Assembly (NCBI RefSeq): GCF_001294335.1
Contig: NZ_LGKG01000160.1
Location: 1 to 51,329 of the forward strand
Source of the DNA: Streptomyces chattanoogensis
GTDB taxonomy: Bacteria; Actinomycetota; Actinomycetes; Streptomycetales; Streptomycetaceae
Direction of reading: 5' to 3'
DNA: 51,329 nt
How positions within the stretch are numbered: position 1 is the first letter of the stretch; the number at the start of each line of letters is the position of its first letter. This document shows, piece by piece, positions 7,301 to 23,947 of the stretch. The notes beneath the pieces are model-generated. The model was not told the origin of the DNA. It saw nothing but the letters and a program-made list of their open reading frames with translations, and made no database searches. The position numbers and the translations under genes were made by a program.

Positions 7301-9497
7301 CAACGTCGCGACCGCCCAGCCGCTGCTGTTCTCGGTGCAGGTGGCGCTGGCACGGACGCTGGAGCATTACGGTGCCGCCCCGGACGCGGTCGTCGGCCAC
7401 AGTATGGGGGAGGCGGCGGCCGCGCACCTCGCCGGCGCCCTGTCGCTGCGCGACGCCGCCGCGGTCATCGGACGCCGCTCCCGGCTGATGGCTGACCTGA
7501 CCGGTGCCGGTGCGATGCTGGCCACCGAACTCACCCTCGAAGAAGCAGAGTGGGAGTGCTCGGGCAATCCTGCGGTGTCGGTTGCGGTCAGCAACTCGGC
7601 GCGCTCGACAGTGCTTTCCGGCGCCGCGACCGACATCGAACGGATCGCGCGGGAGCTGACCGAGCGCGGTGTGTTCAACCGGCCCGTACGCGTCCAAGTC
7701 GCCTCGCACAGCCCGCAGATGGACCCGGTCCTGCCGTCGCTGACCGCGGCCATCGCGGATATCGAGCCGGCCGCGGGCAGGCTGCCGTTCTACTCGACGG
7801 TACTGGGCCGGGTGGCCGACGGGCCCGAACTGGACGCCGGTTACTGGGCCAGGAACCTCCGCGACCCCGTGCTGTTCGCGGCCGCGACGGCCCGGCTGCT
7901 CGACGACGGATTCACCCGCTTCGTCGAGATCAGCCCGCACATCGTGCTCGGCCCGGCCATCGAGGAGACCGCCGCGAGGCGGGACGTCCTGGTGGTCCCG
8001 GTGCTGCGCAAGCAGCAGCCGGAGTGGCCGACGCTGCTGGCCGCGCTCGGCCGGCTCTGCGACGCCGGTGTCCCGGTCGACCACGCCGCCTTGAATCCGG
8101 CAGGTCGTGCCGGGCCGCTGCCGCTGCCGTACCCGTGGCAGCGGGTGTCTTCTCCGGTCCTGGCGGGCGCGGCGAGCCGTGCGGACACCGACCCGATCGG
8201 CGTACGGACGCAGCTGCCGCACGACCCCGCGCTGGCAGTGCATGCCGGCCGGCTGGACACGGCGACCTGGTCGCTCGGCGACCATGTGATCGATGGCCGG
8301 GTCGTGGTATCCGCTGCCGCATTCGCAGCCGCCGCCGCGCAGGTGGCAGGGCCTGTCCTGGGAGCCGGCCCGGTGACCGTACGGAACCTCGGGCTGCCGG
8401 CATCGCTCGAGGTGGTCGGCGAGGGCGTGGCACTGCAGACCACGGTGCGGGAAGCCGGGGCGACGGCCGTCGTCGAATTCTTCGGCAGGGACGGTGAGAG
8501 CTGGGTGCGGGTGGGGACCGCCACGGTCGAGCGGGCGGACCACGACGCACCGTCCCTCACGCGGGTCCGCGGGAACGGGATCCCCTCGGAGGAGCTGTAC
8601 AAGAGCTTCGCCGAGCGGGGGCCGCTCTTCGGCCCGCAATACCGGCGCATCCGCCGACTCGATGTCGCAGAGACCGGCGCGACTGCGGAGATCGGCTGGG
8701 ACCCGCGGCATGCCGATCCTCATCTCCCCTGCGATCCACGCCTGTTGGACGCCGCCCTGCAGGTCGCCGTGGCGCCCCTGCTGACCGGGCCGTGCCCCGT
8801 GGCCGCCGGGCGGACCGTGCTGACCACCGCCGTCCGTGAGGTGTCCGTGTTGTCCCGGCCGGGTCCTGATCCGCAGGTGGTGGCGACGGTCGCGCCCGGC
8901 CGGAGGGCCGACATCTTCCTCGCGGATGCCGACCTGCTGGGTGACGACGGCCAACCCGCCCTGCGCGTCCGGGGCGTCGAAATCCGCCAGTTCGCGAGGG
9001 CGGAACCGACGACGCCCGGTACGGCCGGCGGCGATGTCCAGGCCGGGTTGGCCGAGGAGCTGCAGACGCTTCCCGCCGCCGAGCGCACCGCCCGCATGGC
9101 AGAGGTGGTACGCACCGTCGTCGGGGAGGTTGCGGGCCTGCCGGCTGCTCAGGTGGACCCGGCCGAGCCCTTCCGCAGCATCGGACTCAACTCGATCATG
9201 GGGCTGGAGCTGCGCAACCGCCTGGAGCGCCTGATCGGCCTGACACTGTCCTCGACCGTGGTGTGGAACCACCCCACCGCGGAGGCCCTCGCCACCGAGC
9301 TCGCCGGCCGGCTGGCGCCCACCGGGACAGATGAGCCGGACGGGCCGGACCGGTCGCAGCGGCCCGTACGGCAGTCCCTACCTCTTTACACCACACATCT
9401 GGACGTCCCGGCCGCCGGTGCGAGCACGGGCGAGAGCGACCTCGACGTCCTGCAACGAGAACTGGCAGAACTGGAAGCGATAGCGGGGGAGCTATGA
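4314..9497 (+). CDS. Type I PKS, ACP-KS-AT-AT-DH-ACP
   Basis: First megasynthase, 1727 residues. Domains: N-terminal ACP (about 10-90, GLSS motif, arm serine S50); KS (about 107-525, C266 in DSACSSSL, H401 in HGTGT, H438 in NIGHL); AT1 (about 545-840, S632 in GHSLG); AT2 (about 935-1240, S1030 in GHSMG); DH (about 1290-1570, H1324 in HVIDG, D1479); ACP (about 1595-1670, S1627 in GLNS). AT1 has SPFGGQW where AT2 has PGQGGQW, and Tyr-Ala-Ala where AT2 has Arg-Arg-Ser-Arg, so it lacks the oxyanion Gln and the carboxylate-binding Arg. AT2 is canonical, with VASHS, closer to methylmalonyl-type (YASH) than malonyl-type (HAFH). There is no KR, ER or MT. Codon 32 is TTA. The gene overlaps its neighbours on both sides by ATGA. 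Confidence 0.95.
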   Translation: MTGRPGDGTRTAWAVADVADWIVAHLCEELDLSAAEVDRDATFSSLGLSSQAAAVMVGRLGTHLDRDLPVAVLWAFPTVNGLAAAAVSADHDTVVPGGRRPVGAALGEPLAIVSMAARLPGADCVAQLWELVLAGEEAIGPPPPGRYADNRGMMPDAGYLRQGLEEFDHRFFHLTPRETAALDPVQRLFLEVCWEAIEASSLPRTGLQGSATGVYVGSIWNERGAASRPGQYTMHTATGSSLSMVANRISYLYDLHGPSVTLDSACSSSLVAVHMAAQALRLGEIDAAVVGGVNLLQSAETMADLTAFGGLAPDGRSKAFAAQADGFGRGEGAVALVLKRLADAERDGDHIWCLLHGTAVNNDGHTNGLTAPSPSAQQAVIRNAHARGGTDPARVRFVETHGTGTPLGDPIEATALAGALRGAATPVQLGTLKANIGHLEGAAGVAGLVKAALVMHHGIVPPCVLSGETNPHIDLDALNLALASAPVELPCDEPFLGGVSSFGWGGTNAHVVVGPYAAERAAAETVTGEGDADRGPNSVRSAFVFSPFGGQWTGMGRDLLRSDPEFRAAVTACDRGSAPVLGLSVLELIASGADLEPYGVAVAQSAVYAIQVGLARSLADRGVRPAVVVGHSLGEIAGAVAADALTAYEGGRIVAHYAAAQQRLTGHGGGMAVVALPADELVPYLETRPEVVVAGISSVRSTNLSGPAHELDELLSVLTGEGHKASRINVGLAAHSPAIDDIHDELVAALGEIDQYPPALPMVSALDGRVMADGAFTAAYFATALREPVDFAAALAHPSMSALDAVVEINAHPILGSALYDGYGDRVRILAAYSRSGGRLSEVAAVCGTDAPPARETLLTLSGHTSAALAQRCREVAEWWPEDRPPAVLAPALAGLATLPHKVSVVAADRQEAVERLRERADGGAAGAAPAVGPGGRTVFVFPGQGGQWQGMGRDLYGREPVFARHLRRCDLAFRQACGMQILPLLLEAGDDDTFTNVATAQPLLFSVQVALARTLEHYGAAPDAVVGHSMGEAAAAHLAGALSLRDAAAVIGRRSRLMADLTGAGAMLATELTLEEAEWECSGNPAVSVAVSNSARSTVLSGAATDIERIARELTERGVFNRPVRVQVASHSPQMDPVLPSLTAAIADIEPAAGRLPFYSTVLGRVADGPELDAGYWARNLRDPVLFAAATARLLDDGFTRFVEISPHIVLGPAIEETAARRDVLVVPVLRKQQPEWPTLLAALGRLCDAGVPVDHAALNPAGRAGPLPLPYPWQRVSSPVLAGAASRADTDPIGVRTQLPHDPALAVHAGRLDTATWSLGDHVIDGRVVVSAAAFAAAAAQVAGPVLGAGPVTVRNLGLPASLEVVGEGVALQTTVREAGATAVVEFFGRDGESWVRVGTATVERADHDAPSLTRVRGNGIPSEELYKSFAERGPLFGPQYRRIRRLDVAETGATAEIGWDPRHADPHLPCDPRLLDAALQVAVAPLLTGPCPVAAGRTVLTTAVREVSVLSRPGPDPQVVATVAPGRRADIFLADADLLGDDGQPALRVRGVEIRQFARAEPTTPGTAGGDVQAGLAEELQTLPAAERTARMAEVVRTVVGEVAGLPAAQVDPAEPFRSIGLNSIMGLELRNRLERLIGLTLSSTVVWNHPTAEALATELAGRLAPTGTDEPDGPDRSQRPVRQSLPLYTTHLDVPAAGASTGESDLDVLQRELAELEAIAGEL

Positions 9498-12400
9498 CGC
9501 TGAACGGAGAGCAGAACGGGGAGTCCGACAGAGCGGTCCGTACCGCTCTGAAAGCTGTCAGGGGCCTGAGGGCCAAGGTCGAGGAGCTGACGCGGGCGCG
9601 GCGGGAACCCATCGCGCTCGTCGGCATCGGAGTGCGGCTGCCCGGCGGCATCACGACGCCCGCGGACCTGCACGGGGCGTTGGCCAAGGGCGTGGATGCG
9701 ATCGGCGAGGTCGGTTCGGCTCGCTGGAACCACGAGGAGTTCTACGACCCGGACCCCGACGCCGTCGGGCGCACACACATGCGGCACGCCGGCCTGATCG
9801 ACGGCGTGGACACCTTCGACGCCGCCTTCTTCGGGATCTCGCCCCGCGAGGCCGCCCATGTCGACCCCCAGCAGCGCCTCCTGCTGGAGGTTGCCTGGGA
9901 AGCCTTCGAGGACGCCGGAATACCCGCCGACCGGCTTGCCGGTTCGCGAGCCGGTGTCTATGTCGGTGCCAATGCCAGTGACTACCTCACCATGCAACTG
10001 GCACGGCCGGAGACCGTCGACCTGTACACCGTCGTCGGCGGGACCAACTGCATCATCGCCAACAGACTCAGTTACCAGCTCGACCTGCGCGGCCCCAGCC
10101 TGTCCGTCGACACGGCCTGCTCGTCCTCGCTCGTCGCGGTGCATCTGGCCGTACAGGCGCTGCGCTCCGGCGAATGCGACGCGGCGGTCGCGGCCGGAGT
10201 CAACCTCCTGCTGTCGCCGGCCAGTACGGTGGCCCACTCCAAGGGGCTGCCGCTGTCCCCCGACGGGCGGTGCAAGACCTTCGACGCCGCCGCGGACGGC
10301 TATGTGCGCGGCGAGGGCGTGCTCGCCGTCGTCCTCAAGCGGCTGTCCGACGCGATCGCCGGCCAGGACCGCATCTACGCGACCATCCGCGGCTCGGCGG
10401 TCAACCAGGACGGCCGGTCCAACGGGCTCACGGCTCCCAGCGGACGCGCGCAGCAGGACTGCATCACGGCGGCGCTGCAGAACGCCGGAGCCGGCGCGTC
10501 GCAGGTGAGTCTGGTGGAGGCACACGGCACCGGCACCAGCCTCGGCGACCCGATCGAGGTGGAAGCACTCGCACAGATCTACGGCGCGGAGCCCGGACCG
10601 ATCTGCCACCTGGGCTCCCTCAAGACCAACATGGGCCACCTCGAGGCCGCGGCCGGTATCGCGGGACTGGTGAAGGCCGCGCTCGCTGTGCACCATCGTG
10701 CGGTCTACCCCTCGCTGCACCTGGAAACGGTCAACCCGCACCTGCAGACCGACGGCACCCGGCTGGGCTTCGCCCATGGCGAGGTGAAGCCCTGGGACGC
10801 CGAAGACGAGCAGCGGCTCGCGGCCGTCTCCGCGTTCGGCGCGGGCGGGACGAACGCACACGTCGTCATCGGACCCGCGCCTGAGCCCACGCCTCTGCCG
10901 GTCGAGGGGGCCGGTGCTCCGCACGATGCCAAGGAGGACGGTGAGGCACTCGACGAGGCACCGCTGACCCTTCGCATATCGGCCGCGACACCTACCGCCC
11001 TGGCGGAGCTCGCGGGCCGGTATGCGGACGTGCTCGACGGGACCGCCCCCGCACACGTCCGTGCCGTCGCCGCCGCGGCCGACCACCGCAGGACCGTGCT
11101 GACCAGCCGGCTGGCGGCCTCCGCCGCCTCACCGGCGGAGCTGGTCACGCTGCTGCGCGAGGCGGCCGCGGGTGCACCGGGACCGGCCGCCGCGGTCGGC
11201 TCCGCCAAGGCCACGGGGGGTACGGTCTTCGTCTTCCCGGGGCAGGGCCCGCACTGGGTCGGCATGACGGCCCGGCTTCGGGCGACGAGCCCCGCGTTCG
11301 CCGAGGCCGTCCGCGAGGTCGATCAGGCCATGCGTCCCGTGCTGGGACGGAGTGTGCTCGACCTGATCGAGCACGGTGACGAAGGACAACTCCCCACCCG
11401 GTACGTCCAGCCCGCACTGTTCACGATCTCCGTCGGACTGGTCGCGATGTGGCGCGCTGCCGGGGTGCGGCCCGATGCCGTCATCGGACACAGCATGGGC
11501 GAGGTGGCGGCGGCATACGTCGCAGGAGCCTTGTCGTTGCCGGACGCGGTGACGGTGATCTGCGAGCGCTCGCGACTGCTGGCACGTATCGCGGGACAGG
11601 GCCGGATGCTCGTCGTGGCAGTCGGACACGAGCAGGCACAGAAGCTGTGCGAGGGCTACGACGACATCTGCGTCGCCGTCATCAACTCGCCGCACTCCAC
11701 CGTCCTTTCGGGAGCGCCGAGGTCATTGGAGCGTGTCGCCGCCGCGCTCATGAAGGACAAGGTGTTCAGCAGGTTCGTCGCCGTGGACGTCGCCTCGCAC
11801 AGTCCACAGATCGACGCGCTGCGGACGGAGCTGCTGGACGCGCTCGACGGCATCCGGCCGGCCGCGCCGCAGCTGGAGCTGGTGTCCACGGTGACCGGGG
11901 CGAGCCTGACGGAGTCGGCCGCTCCCGACTACTGGTACGCCAACATGCGCGAACCCGTGCGCTTCGCCGAGGGCATCCGGACTCTGCTCGCCGCCGGTCA
12001 CGACACCTTCGTCGAGATGTCGCCGCACCCGACGCTGGTCGACGCGCTCGACGGGCTGTGTACCGAGGCCGGGGGCTCGGCGGCCTCGGCCACTTGGTCT
12101 CTCCACCGTGACCTGCCGGACGATGTCGCGGTGGAGCGGGCCTTCGGATTCATGTACACCCACCGCCGCCGTGGCCCCTGGCCGCACCGCAGCAACGAAG
12201 AGCAGGATCGCGTGGTCCCCATGCTCGCCCTGCCGGCGTACCCCTTCGCGCGTGTGCGCCACTGGTTCACCAAGGATCAGTGGGCGAATCCGTGGACCGG
12301 CCGCGCGGCGGACACCGACACCGTGACGGTGGCAGCCTCGGACGGCCCGGACATCCCACAGCCCGAGTCCGCCACGAACTGGACGGCGACACAGGTCACC

Positions 12401-12777
12401 TCGACCGTCGTCGAGGCGGTGGCCGAGACCCTCCGGGTGGCCCCCGGCGCACTCGATCCCGACGCGGGTTTCTTCGCCCTCGGGATGGACTCCCTGCTCG
12501 CCACGCGGGCCAGGAACCGCCTGGCCAGGACCTTCGGGCTGACCCTGCCCACCCGCGTGATGTTCGAGCACCCCACTGCCACGGAGCTCGCCGCGTACCT
12601 CGTCTCCGTGGTGTGTCCCGACCGGCAGGCCCGCGAGCACGCGGTAAACGTCCCGGCGGGCCGCGCCCCGGACGGGCCGCTGTCCGCAGTGGCCTCTGAA
12701 CTCACCGACGACGGCCTCATCGAAGCGCTCGAATCCGCGCTCGAGCGAACCCACCAGCCGACACCCGGGGGACGGTC

Positions 12778-12781
<4 letters not shown>
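9494..12781 (+). CDS. Type I PKS, KS-AT-ACP
   Basis: A minimal extension module of 1095 residues. The N-terminal 38 residues form a basic helical docking segment (ALKAVRGLRAKVEELTRARR), the type that receives a chain from a preceding protein. Next come KS (C209 in DTACSSSL, HGTGT, NMGHLEAAAG), AT (S667 in GHSMGEVAAA, RSR retained, VASHS specificity segment) and ACP (S1000 in GMDSLL). The C-terminal tail (ELTDDGLIEALESALE) looks like the matching docking helix for the next protein. No reductive domain is present, so the beta-keto group is expected to remain. Start ATG 9494 overlaps the previous stop and has GGGGAG upstream. The AT type suggests methylmalonyl-CoA but cannot be settled by eye. 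Confidence 0.95.
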
Positions 12782-20889
<8,108 letters not shown>

Positions 20890-20924
20890 CAACCCGTCGC
20901 TCGATTCCCACAGTTCGGAAAGCC

Positions 20925-20956
20925 CGAAAGTTCGAAAGTCCGAAAGTTCGAAATCC
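20925..20956 (+). repeat. Four tandem copies of an octamer CGAAAGTY
   Basis: CGAAAGTT, CGAAAGTC, CGAAAGTT and CGAAATCC follow each other without gaps between the PKS-NRPS stop and the ribosome-binding site (AAAGGAAA) of the AhpD-like gene. The last copy is diverged. The stretch is much less G/C-rich than its surroundings. It could be a protein-binding array, an unstructured translation enhancer or a slippage-prone repeat. Confidence 0.7.
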
Positions 20957-20971
20957 AGAAAGGAAACCATC

Positions 20972-21529
20972 ATGACCACGGAGTTCACCCGCCACGACGT
21001 CTCCTCGGCCCCGGAGGCCGCACGGCCCATCATGGAGAACACGGTCAAGGGATTCGGCTTCCTCCCCGCACCGGTTGCGCTGATGGCCGAGTCGCCGGAG
21101 CTCCTCGAGGGCTTCATGACCGGCAATGGGCTGTTCAACAAGACCACCCTCACCCAGCTGGAGCGTGAGGTCTTCATCCTCACCATGGCGACGACGGTGG
21201 AGTGCCACTACTGCGTGGCGATGCACAGCTCCATCCTGACCCGCTCGAAGGCCGACGAGTCACTCATCGAGGCCCTGCGAGCCCGCAAGCCCCTGAACGA
21301 CCCGAAGCTGGAGGCCATGCGGGTGTTCACCCTCGAAGTCATGGAAGGGCACGGTCACGTCGAGCCGGAGGTGAAGGAGGCGTTCTTCAACGCCGGTTAC
21401 ACCCAGCGGAATGCCCTTGAGGTCGTGCTCGGTCTGGGCGTCTACACCATCTCGACGTACGCGAACCGCATGACCGACGCTCCCGTGGACGAGCCCTTCA
21501 AGGCGTTTGAGTGGCACGCCGAGCACTGA
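20972..21529 (+). CDS. AhpD-like (carboxymuconolactone decarboxylase family) protein
   Basis: 185 residues; an all-helical protein of the AhpD/CMD superfamily. The redox centre is C-H-Y-C-V-A-M-H-S, that is CxxC followed by a histidine, as in alkylhydroperoxidase AhpD. Such proteins reduce peroxides through a thiol relay or act as small decarboxylases/cyclases. There is no signal peptide. The start ATG follows AAAGGAAA. It lies 82 bp after the assembly line on the same strand, so it may belong to the pathway, for example as a redox partner for the thiol/thiazoline product; this role is inference. A housekeeping detoxification role is the alternative. Confidence 0.85.
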   Translation: MTTEFTRHDVSSAPEAARPIMENTVKGFGFLPAPVALMAESPELLEGFMTGNGLFNKTTLTQLEREVFILTMATTVECHYCVAMHSSILTRSKADESLIEALRARKPLNDPKLEAMRVFTLEVMEGHGHVEPEVKEAFFNAGYTQRNALEVVLGLGVYTISTYANRMTDAPVDEPFKAFEWHAEH

Positions 21530-21560
21530 ACACCGACAGAACCACGGGGGAATGACGAAC

Positions 21561-22508
21561 ATGAAACGCGCCGCTCTTCGTTCTCGCTGGTCGCTGGGCC
21601 TCGCGTTCAGTGTGGCCACCCTGGTCGGGCTAGCGCCGATCGTCTCAGCGGTTGGCGCCACCTCCTCCGAGCCTTCGGAGGAGGTGGCCGCCGCGGCCGG
21701 CCTGCCGACGCTTACGCCGTTCAACAAGGTCGCGCTCGGCAACGGCTCCGTCGAGACTCTCTACGCCGCCGATGATGCCAAGCACCCGAAGGTCCTGGCC
21801 GTTCGGGTCAACGCGGCAGCGATGAACTCGCTGCCGACAACGCCGATGCACGACGGCCAGACGTGTTTCGACAAGGCCGGCGACGGCATCAGTCTCGACA
21901 CGGACTGCGCGAGCGGCCACGAGCGTGACCTCTGGTTCCCCAAACTGAACGGATTGCCGTTCAAGTGGCTGATGTTCAATTGGCAGATCCACGGTCACGG
22001 CCCGACGCATGTTTTCGATCAGCCGCATTTCGACTTCCACTTCTTCCTGCAGGATTTCTCGGAGCGCAACAAGATACGGACCGGGTCGTGCAATCTCGTC
22101 ATCAATTGCGACGACGAGGCGACGGCGAAGAAGACGGTCCCGGCGCCGTACGCACCCGAGGGCTGGGGAATGCCGGGAGCGGCCGGTCGTATGGGAAATC
22201 ACATCATCGACCCCAATGCGGCCCCGGCCAACGGTGACCCGTTCACCCAGGCGTTCGCCTACGGCACCTGGGACGGTCACATCAGCTTCTGGGAGGCCGT
22301 GGTGAACAAGGACTGGGCGGCCCAGACGAAGCCTGCCGAGGCATGCCGGCCGATACCCCAGACGCCGGAGGTGGAGGTGTCCGGGTACTACCCGACGCAG
22401 ATGTGCACCCGCTACGGCTCGAACGGTGATCTGACGTTCACCTTCGAGAAATTCCTGGCACGCACGGCGCCGGCCGGGGCCGAGGCCCCTGCCTGGCTCC
22501 AGCACTGA
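21561..22508 (+). CDS. Secreted DUF5602/TTHB210-like protein
   Basis: 315 residues with an N-terminal signal peptide (basic start, hydrophobic core, possible cleavage after the Ala-rich stretch about residues 30-36). The hallmark is a histidine/aspartate-rich segment, PHFDFHFF, which is typical of the TTHB210-like (DUF5602) domain as I recall it, preceded by WQIHGHGPTH. These clustered His/Asp residues suggest metal binding. Several cysteines in the mature part could form disulfides. The ATG at 21561 has GGGGGA at about 9 nt. It lies 31 bp downstream of the AhpD-like gene with no terminator between, so it is probably co-transcribed. The function is unknown. Confidence 0.65.
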   Translation: MKRAALRSRWSLGLAFSVATLVGLAPIVSAVGATSSEPSEEVAAAAGLPTLTPFNKVALGNGSVETLYAADDAKHPKVLAVRVNAAAMNSLPTTPMHDGQTCFDKAGDGISLDTDCASGHERDLWFPKLNGLPFKWLMFNWQIHGHGPTHVFDQPHFDFHFFLQDFSERNKIRTGSCNLVINCDDEATAKKTVPAPYAPEGWGMPGAAGRMGNHIIDPNAAPANGDPFTQAFAYGTWDGHISFWEAVVNKDWAAQTKPAEACRPIPQTPEVEVSGYYPTQMCTRYGSNGDLTFTFEKFLARTAPAGAEAPAWLQH

Positions 22509-22523
22509 GGGTTGGGTTCAAGG

Positions 22524-22566
22524 CTGTGCCCCGTACGCCTCACCAACCGTGAGGCGTACGGGCACA
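22524..22566. terminator. Bidirectional terminator between convergent genes
   Basis: Arms of 14 bp (CCCGTACGCCTCAC and its complement, 5-nt loop CAACC) extend to about 19 bp with one bulge. The hairpin lies 15 bp after the secreted-protein stop and 29 bp from the MarR stop, so it can serve both genes. Confidence 0.8.
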
Positions 22567-22595
22567 GTGCCTTCGCGGCCGGAGCCCCATGGCGA

Positions 22596-23057
22596 TCAGG
22601 CCCCCAACCATCCGACGATCCGCTCGAGCCCATCGGGTCGGCCGAGCTGTGCCAGCGCGTCCTCGACCAGGGTCATTTCGCGCTCGCCCACCCTCGCTGC
22701 CCACTCGTTGCGCAGCCGGTTCAAGATCTCGCCCGACACCGTGAGCGCCTCCACACCACGCGCCGTCAGGGCTACCTCGATCTGACGCTGGTCCGTGGCA
22801 CTCGGGATCCGTTGCACGTAACCGAGGTGCTCCAGCCCCGTCACCGTCTTGCTGGCGGCCTGCTTGGACACTCCCAGTCTTCGCCCGAGGTCGGAAATAC
22901 TTCCGCCCCGGTTGATCATTTGCATGGCGAAGCCGTGTGCCGGGCGCAGATCGGGATGTCCCACTTCGGCAAGGTGCACGTGGAGCTCATCGATCAGGAC
23001 ACGAAACGCCGTCAGGAGAAGAAAGGGAAGCGCGTTGCCGGGGCGTTGGGGCGGCAT
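22596..23057 (-). CDS. MarR-family transcriptional regulator
   Basis: 153 residues from ATG at 23057 (MPPQRPGNAL). Longer in-frame starts exist but run through non-conserved sequence. The winged-helix core is visible: ISDLGRRLGVSKQAASKTVTGLEHLGYVQR carries the recognition helix, and DQRQIEVALT the wing with its conserved Asp-Arg. The flanking helices (FRVLIDELHVHLAEVGH and the C-terminal third) form the dimer interface. MarR proteins usually repress neighbouring genes and respond to phenolics or oxidants. A TTTGG-N6-CCAAA palindrome lies upstream and probably mediates autoregulation. It is convergent with the PKS-associated genes and may or may not control them. Confidence 0.85.
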   Translation of the reverse strand: MPPQRPGNALPFLLLTAFRVLIDELHVHLAEVGHPDLRPAHGFAMQMINRGGSISDLGRRLGVSKQAASKTVTGLEHLGYVQRIPSATDQRQIEVALTARGVEALTVSGEILNRLRNEWAARVGEREMTLVEDALAQLGRPDGLERIVGWLGA

Positions 23058-23080
23058 GGTGGGACCTAAGGATGATGTTG

Positions 23081-23096
23081 TTTGGCTCAAACCAAA
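23081..23096 (-). promoter_or_regulatory. Candidate MarR operator
   Basis: TTTGG-CTCAAA-CCAAA is a perfect 5-bp inverted repeat in a locally AT-rich patch, 24 bp upstream of the MarR start. The geometry fits autoregulation by a MarR dimer. Confidence 0.45.
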
Positions 23097-23373
23097 ACCG
23101 TACCAGCTCATGAGCAGAGATGATCGTGACGACGAAAGGCGCCGGCGGGGTGCACGGCCGGGTCTGCCTCCCGATGTGATGGGTGAGCCCAGGCCGCGCC
23201 CCATCAGGCTGCCACTCACCGTAACCGGGGTGATTCGTTGCCACGGCCTTCGTCGGTGGAAGTGGCCCCCGAGGCTCGCGGGGTGGGCAGGTTGGAGCCG
23301 TGTTCGCTACCAGCGGGAAGGCCCCTGCGCGTACCCTTGGCGGCGTTGTTGTGTAGTCGAAAGGGTGTAACAA

Positions 23374-23655
23374 ATGGCTAGGGCTACCGCCCGTCACATC
23401 TTGGTCGCCAGTGAGGACCAAGCGTCGGACCTGAAGGCGCAGATCGAGGCCGGGGCGGATTTCGCTGAGCTCGCCAGGCAGCACTCCACGTGTCCTTCGG
23501 GGCGCCAAGGTGGTGACCTCGGAGCTTTCGGACCGGGCCAAATGGTCAAGGAATTCGACCAGGTCGTCTTCTCCGCCCCGGTCGGCACGGTCCAGGGACC
23601 GGTAAAGACTCAGTTCGGGTTCCACCTCCTCGAAGTGACCAGCCGGGAGGACTGA
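23374..23655 (+). CDS. Parvulin-type peptidyl-prolyl cis-trans isomerase
   Basis: 93 residues forming one PpiC/parvulin domain with no signal peptide or extra domain. Typical motifs are ARHILV at the start, LARQHSTCPSG, GGDLGAFGPGQMVKEFD and the C-terminal TQFGFHLLEVTSRE. Catalytic-site histidines (in RHIL and FGFHLLEV) and the cysteine (HSTCPSG) are present. It should accelerate cis-trans isomerisation of Xaa-Pro bonds in the cytoplasm, like E. coli PpiC. The weak GGGTG before the ATG serves as ribosome-binding site. It is a single gene followed by a strong terminator. Confidence 0.9.
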   Translation: MARATARHILVASEDQASDLKAQIEAGADFAELARQHSTCPSGRQGGDLGAFGPGQMVKEFDQVVFSAPVGTVQGPVKTQFGFHLLEVTSRED

Positions 23656-23665
23656 CGCGGATGTG

Positions 23666-23694
23666 CCGGGCTGCGTCGTTGAGGCGCAGCCCGG
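23666..23694 (+). terminator. Terminator after the parvulin gene
   Basis: Perfect 10-bp arms CCGGGCTGCG and CGCAGCCCGG enclose a 9-nt loop, starting 11 nt after the stop codon. Confidence 0.8.
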
Positions 23695-23947
23695 TTCCGC
23701 TTGACGGAGCGACAACATCAGCGCTGCGCACGCCGGTTTCGGGGAGACGAGGCGTTGGGCGACGCCTCCAGAAGCTGTGCCGCCAGCCTGACGACCTGGG
23801 AACCCGTAGAGGGTGCACCCACCTCCCGGAGCCCCCGTATTACAGCTCCCTGATCCAACGATTCGCTCGCTCAGCGGTGGGCGCATGGACGAAGCCGTAA
23901 CGGCGGCTGAGCGACTTCGCACCGGCCGAAGTTCCCATGTTCGTCTA
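23695..23947. other. Gene-free stretch before the IS630 element
   Basis: No gene with convincing codon bias or homology is visible on either strand between the parvulin terminator and the left IS end. Confidence 0.4.
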
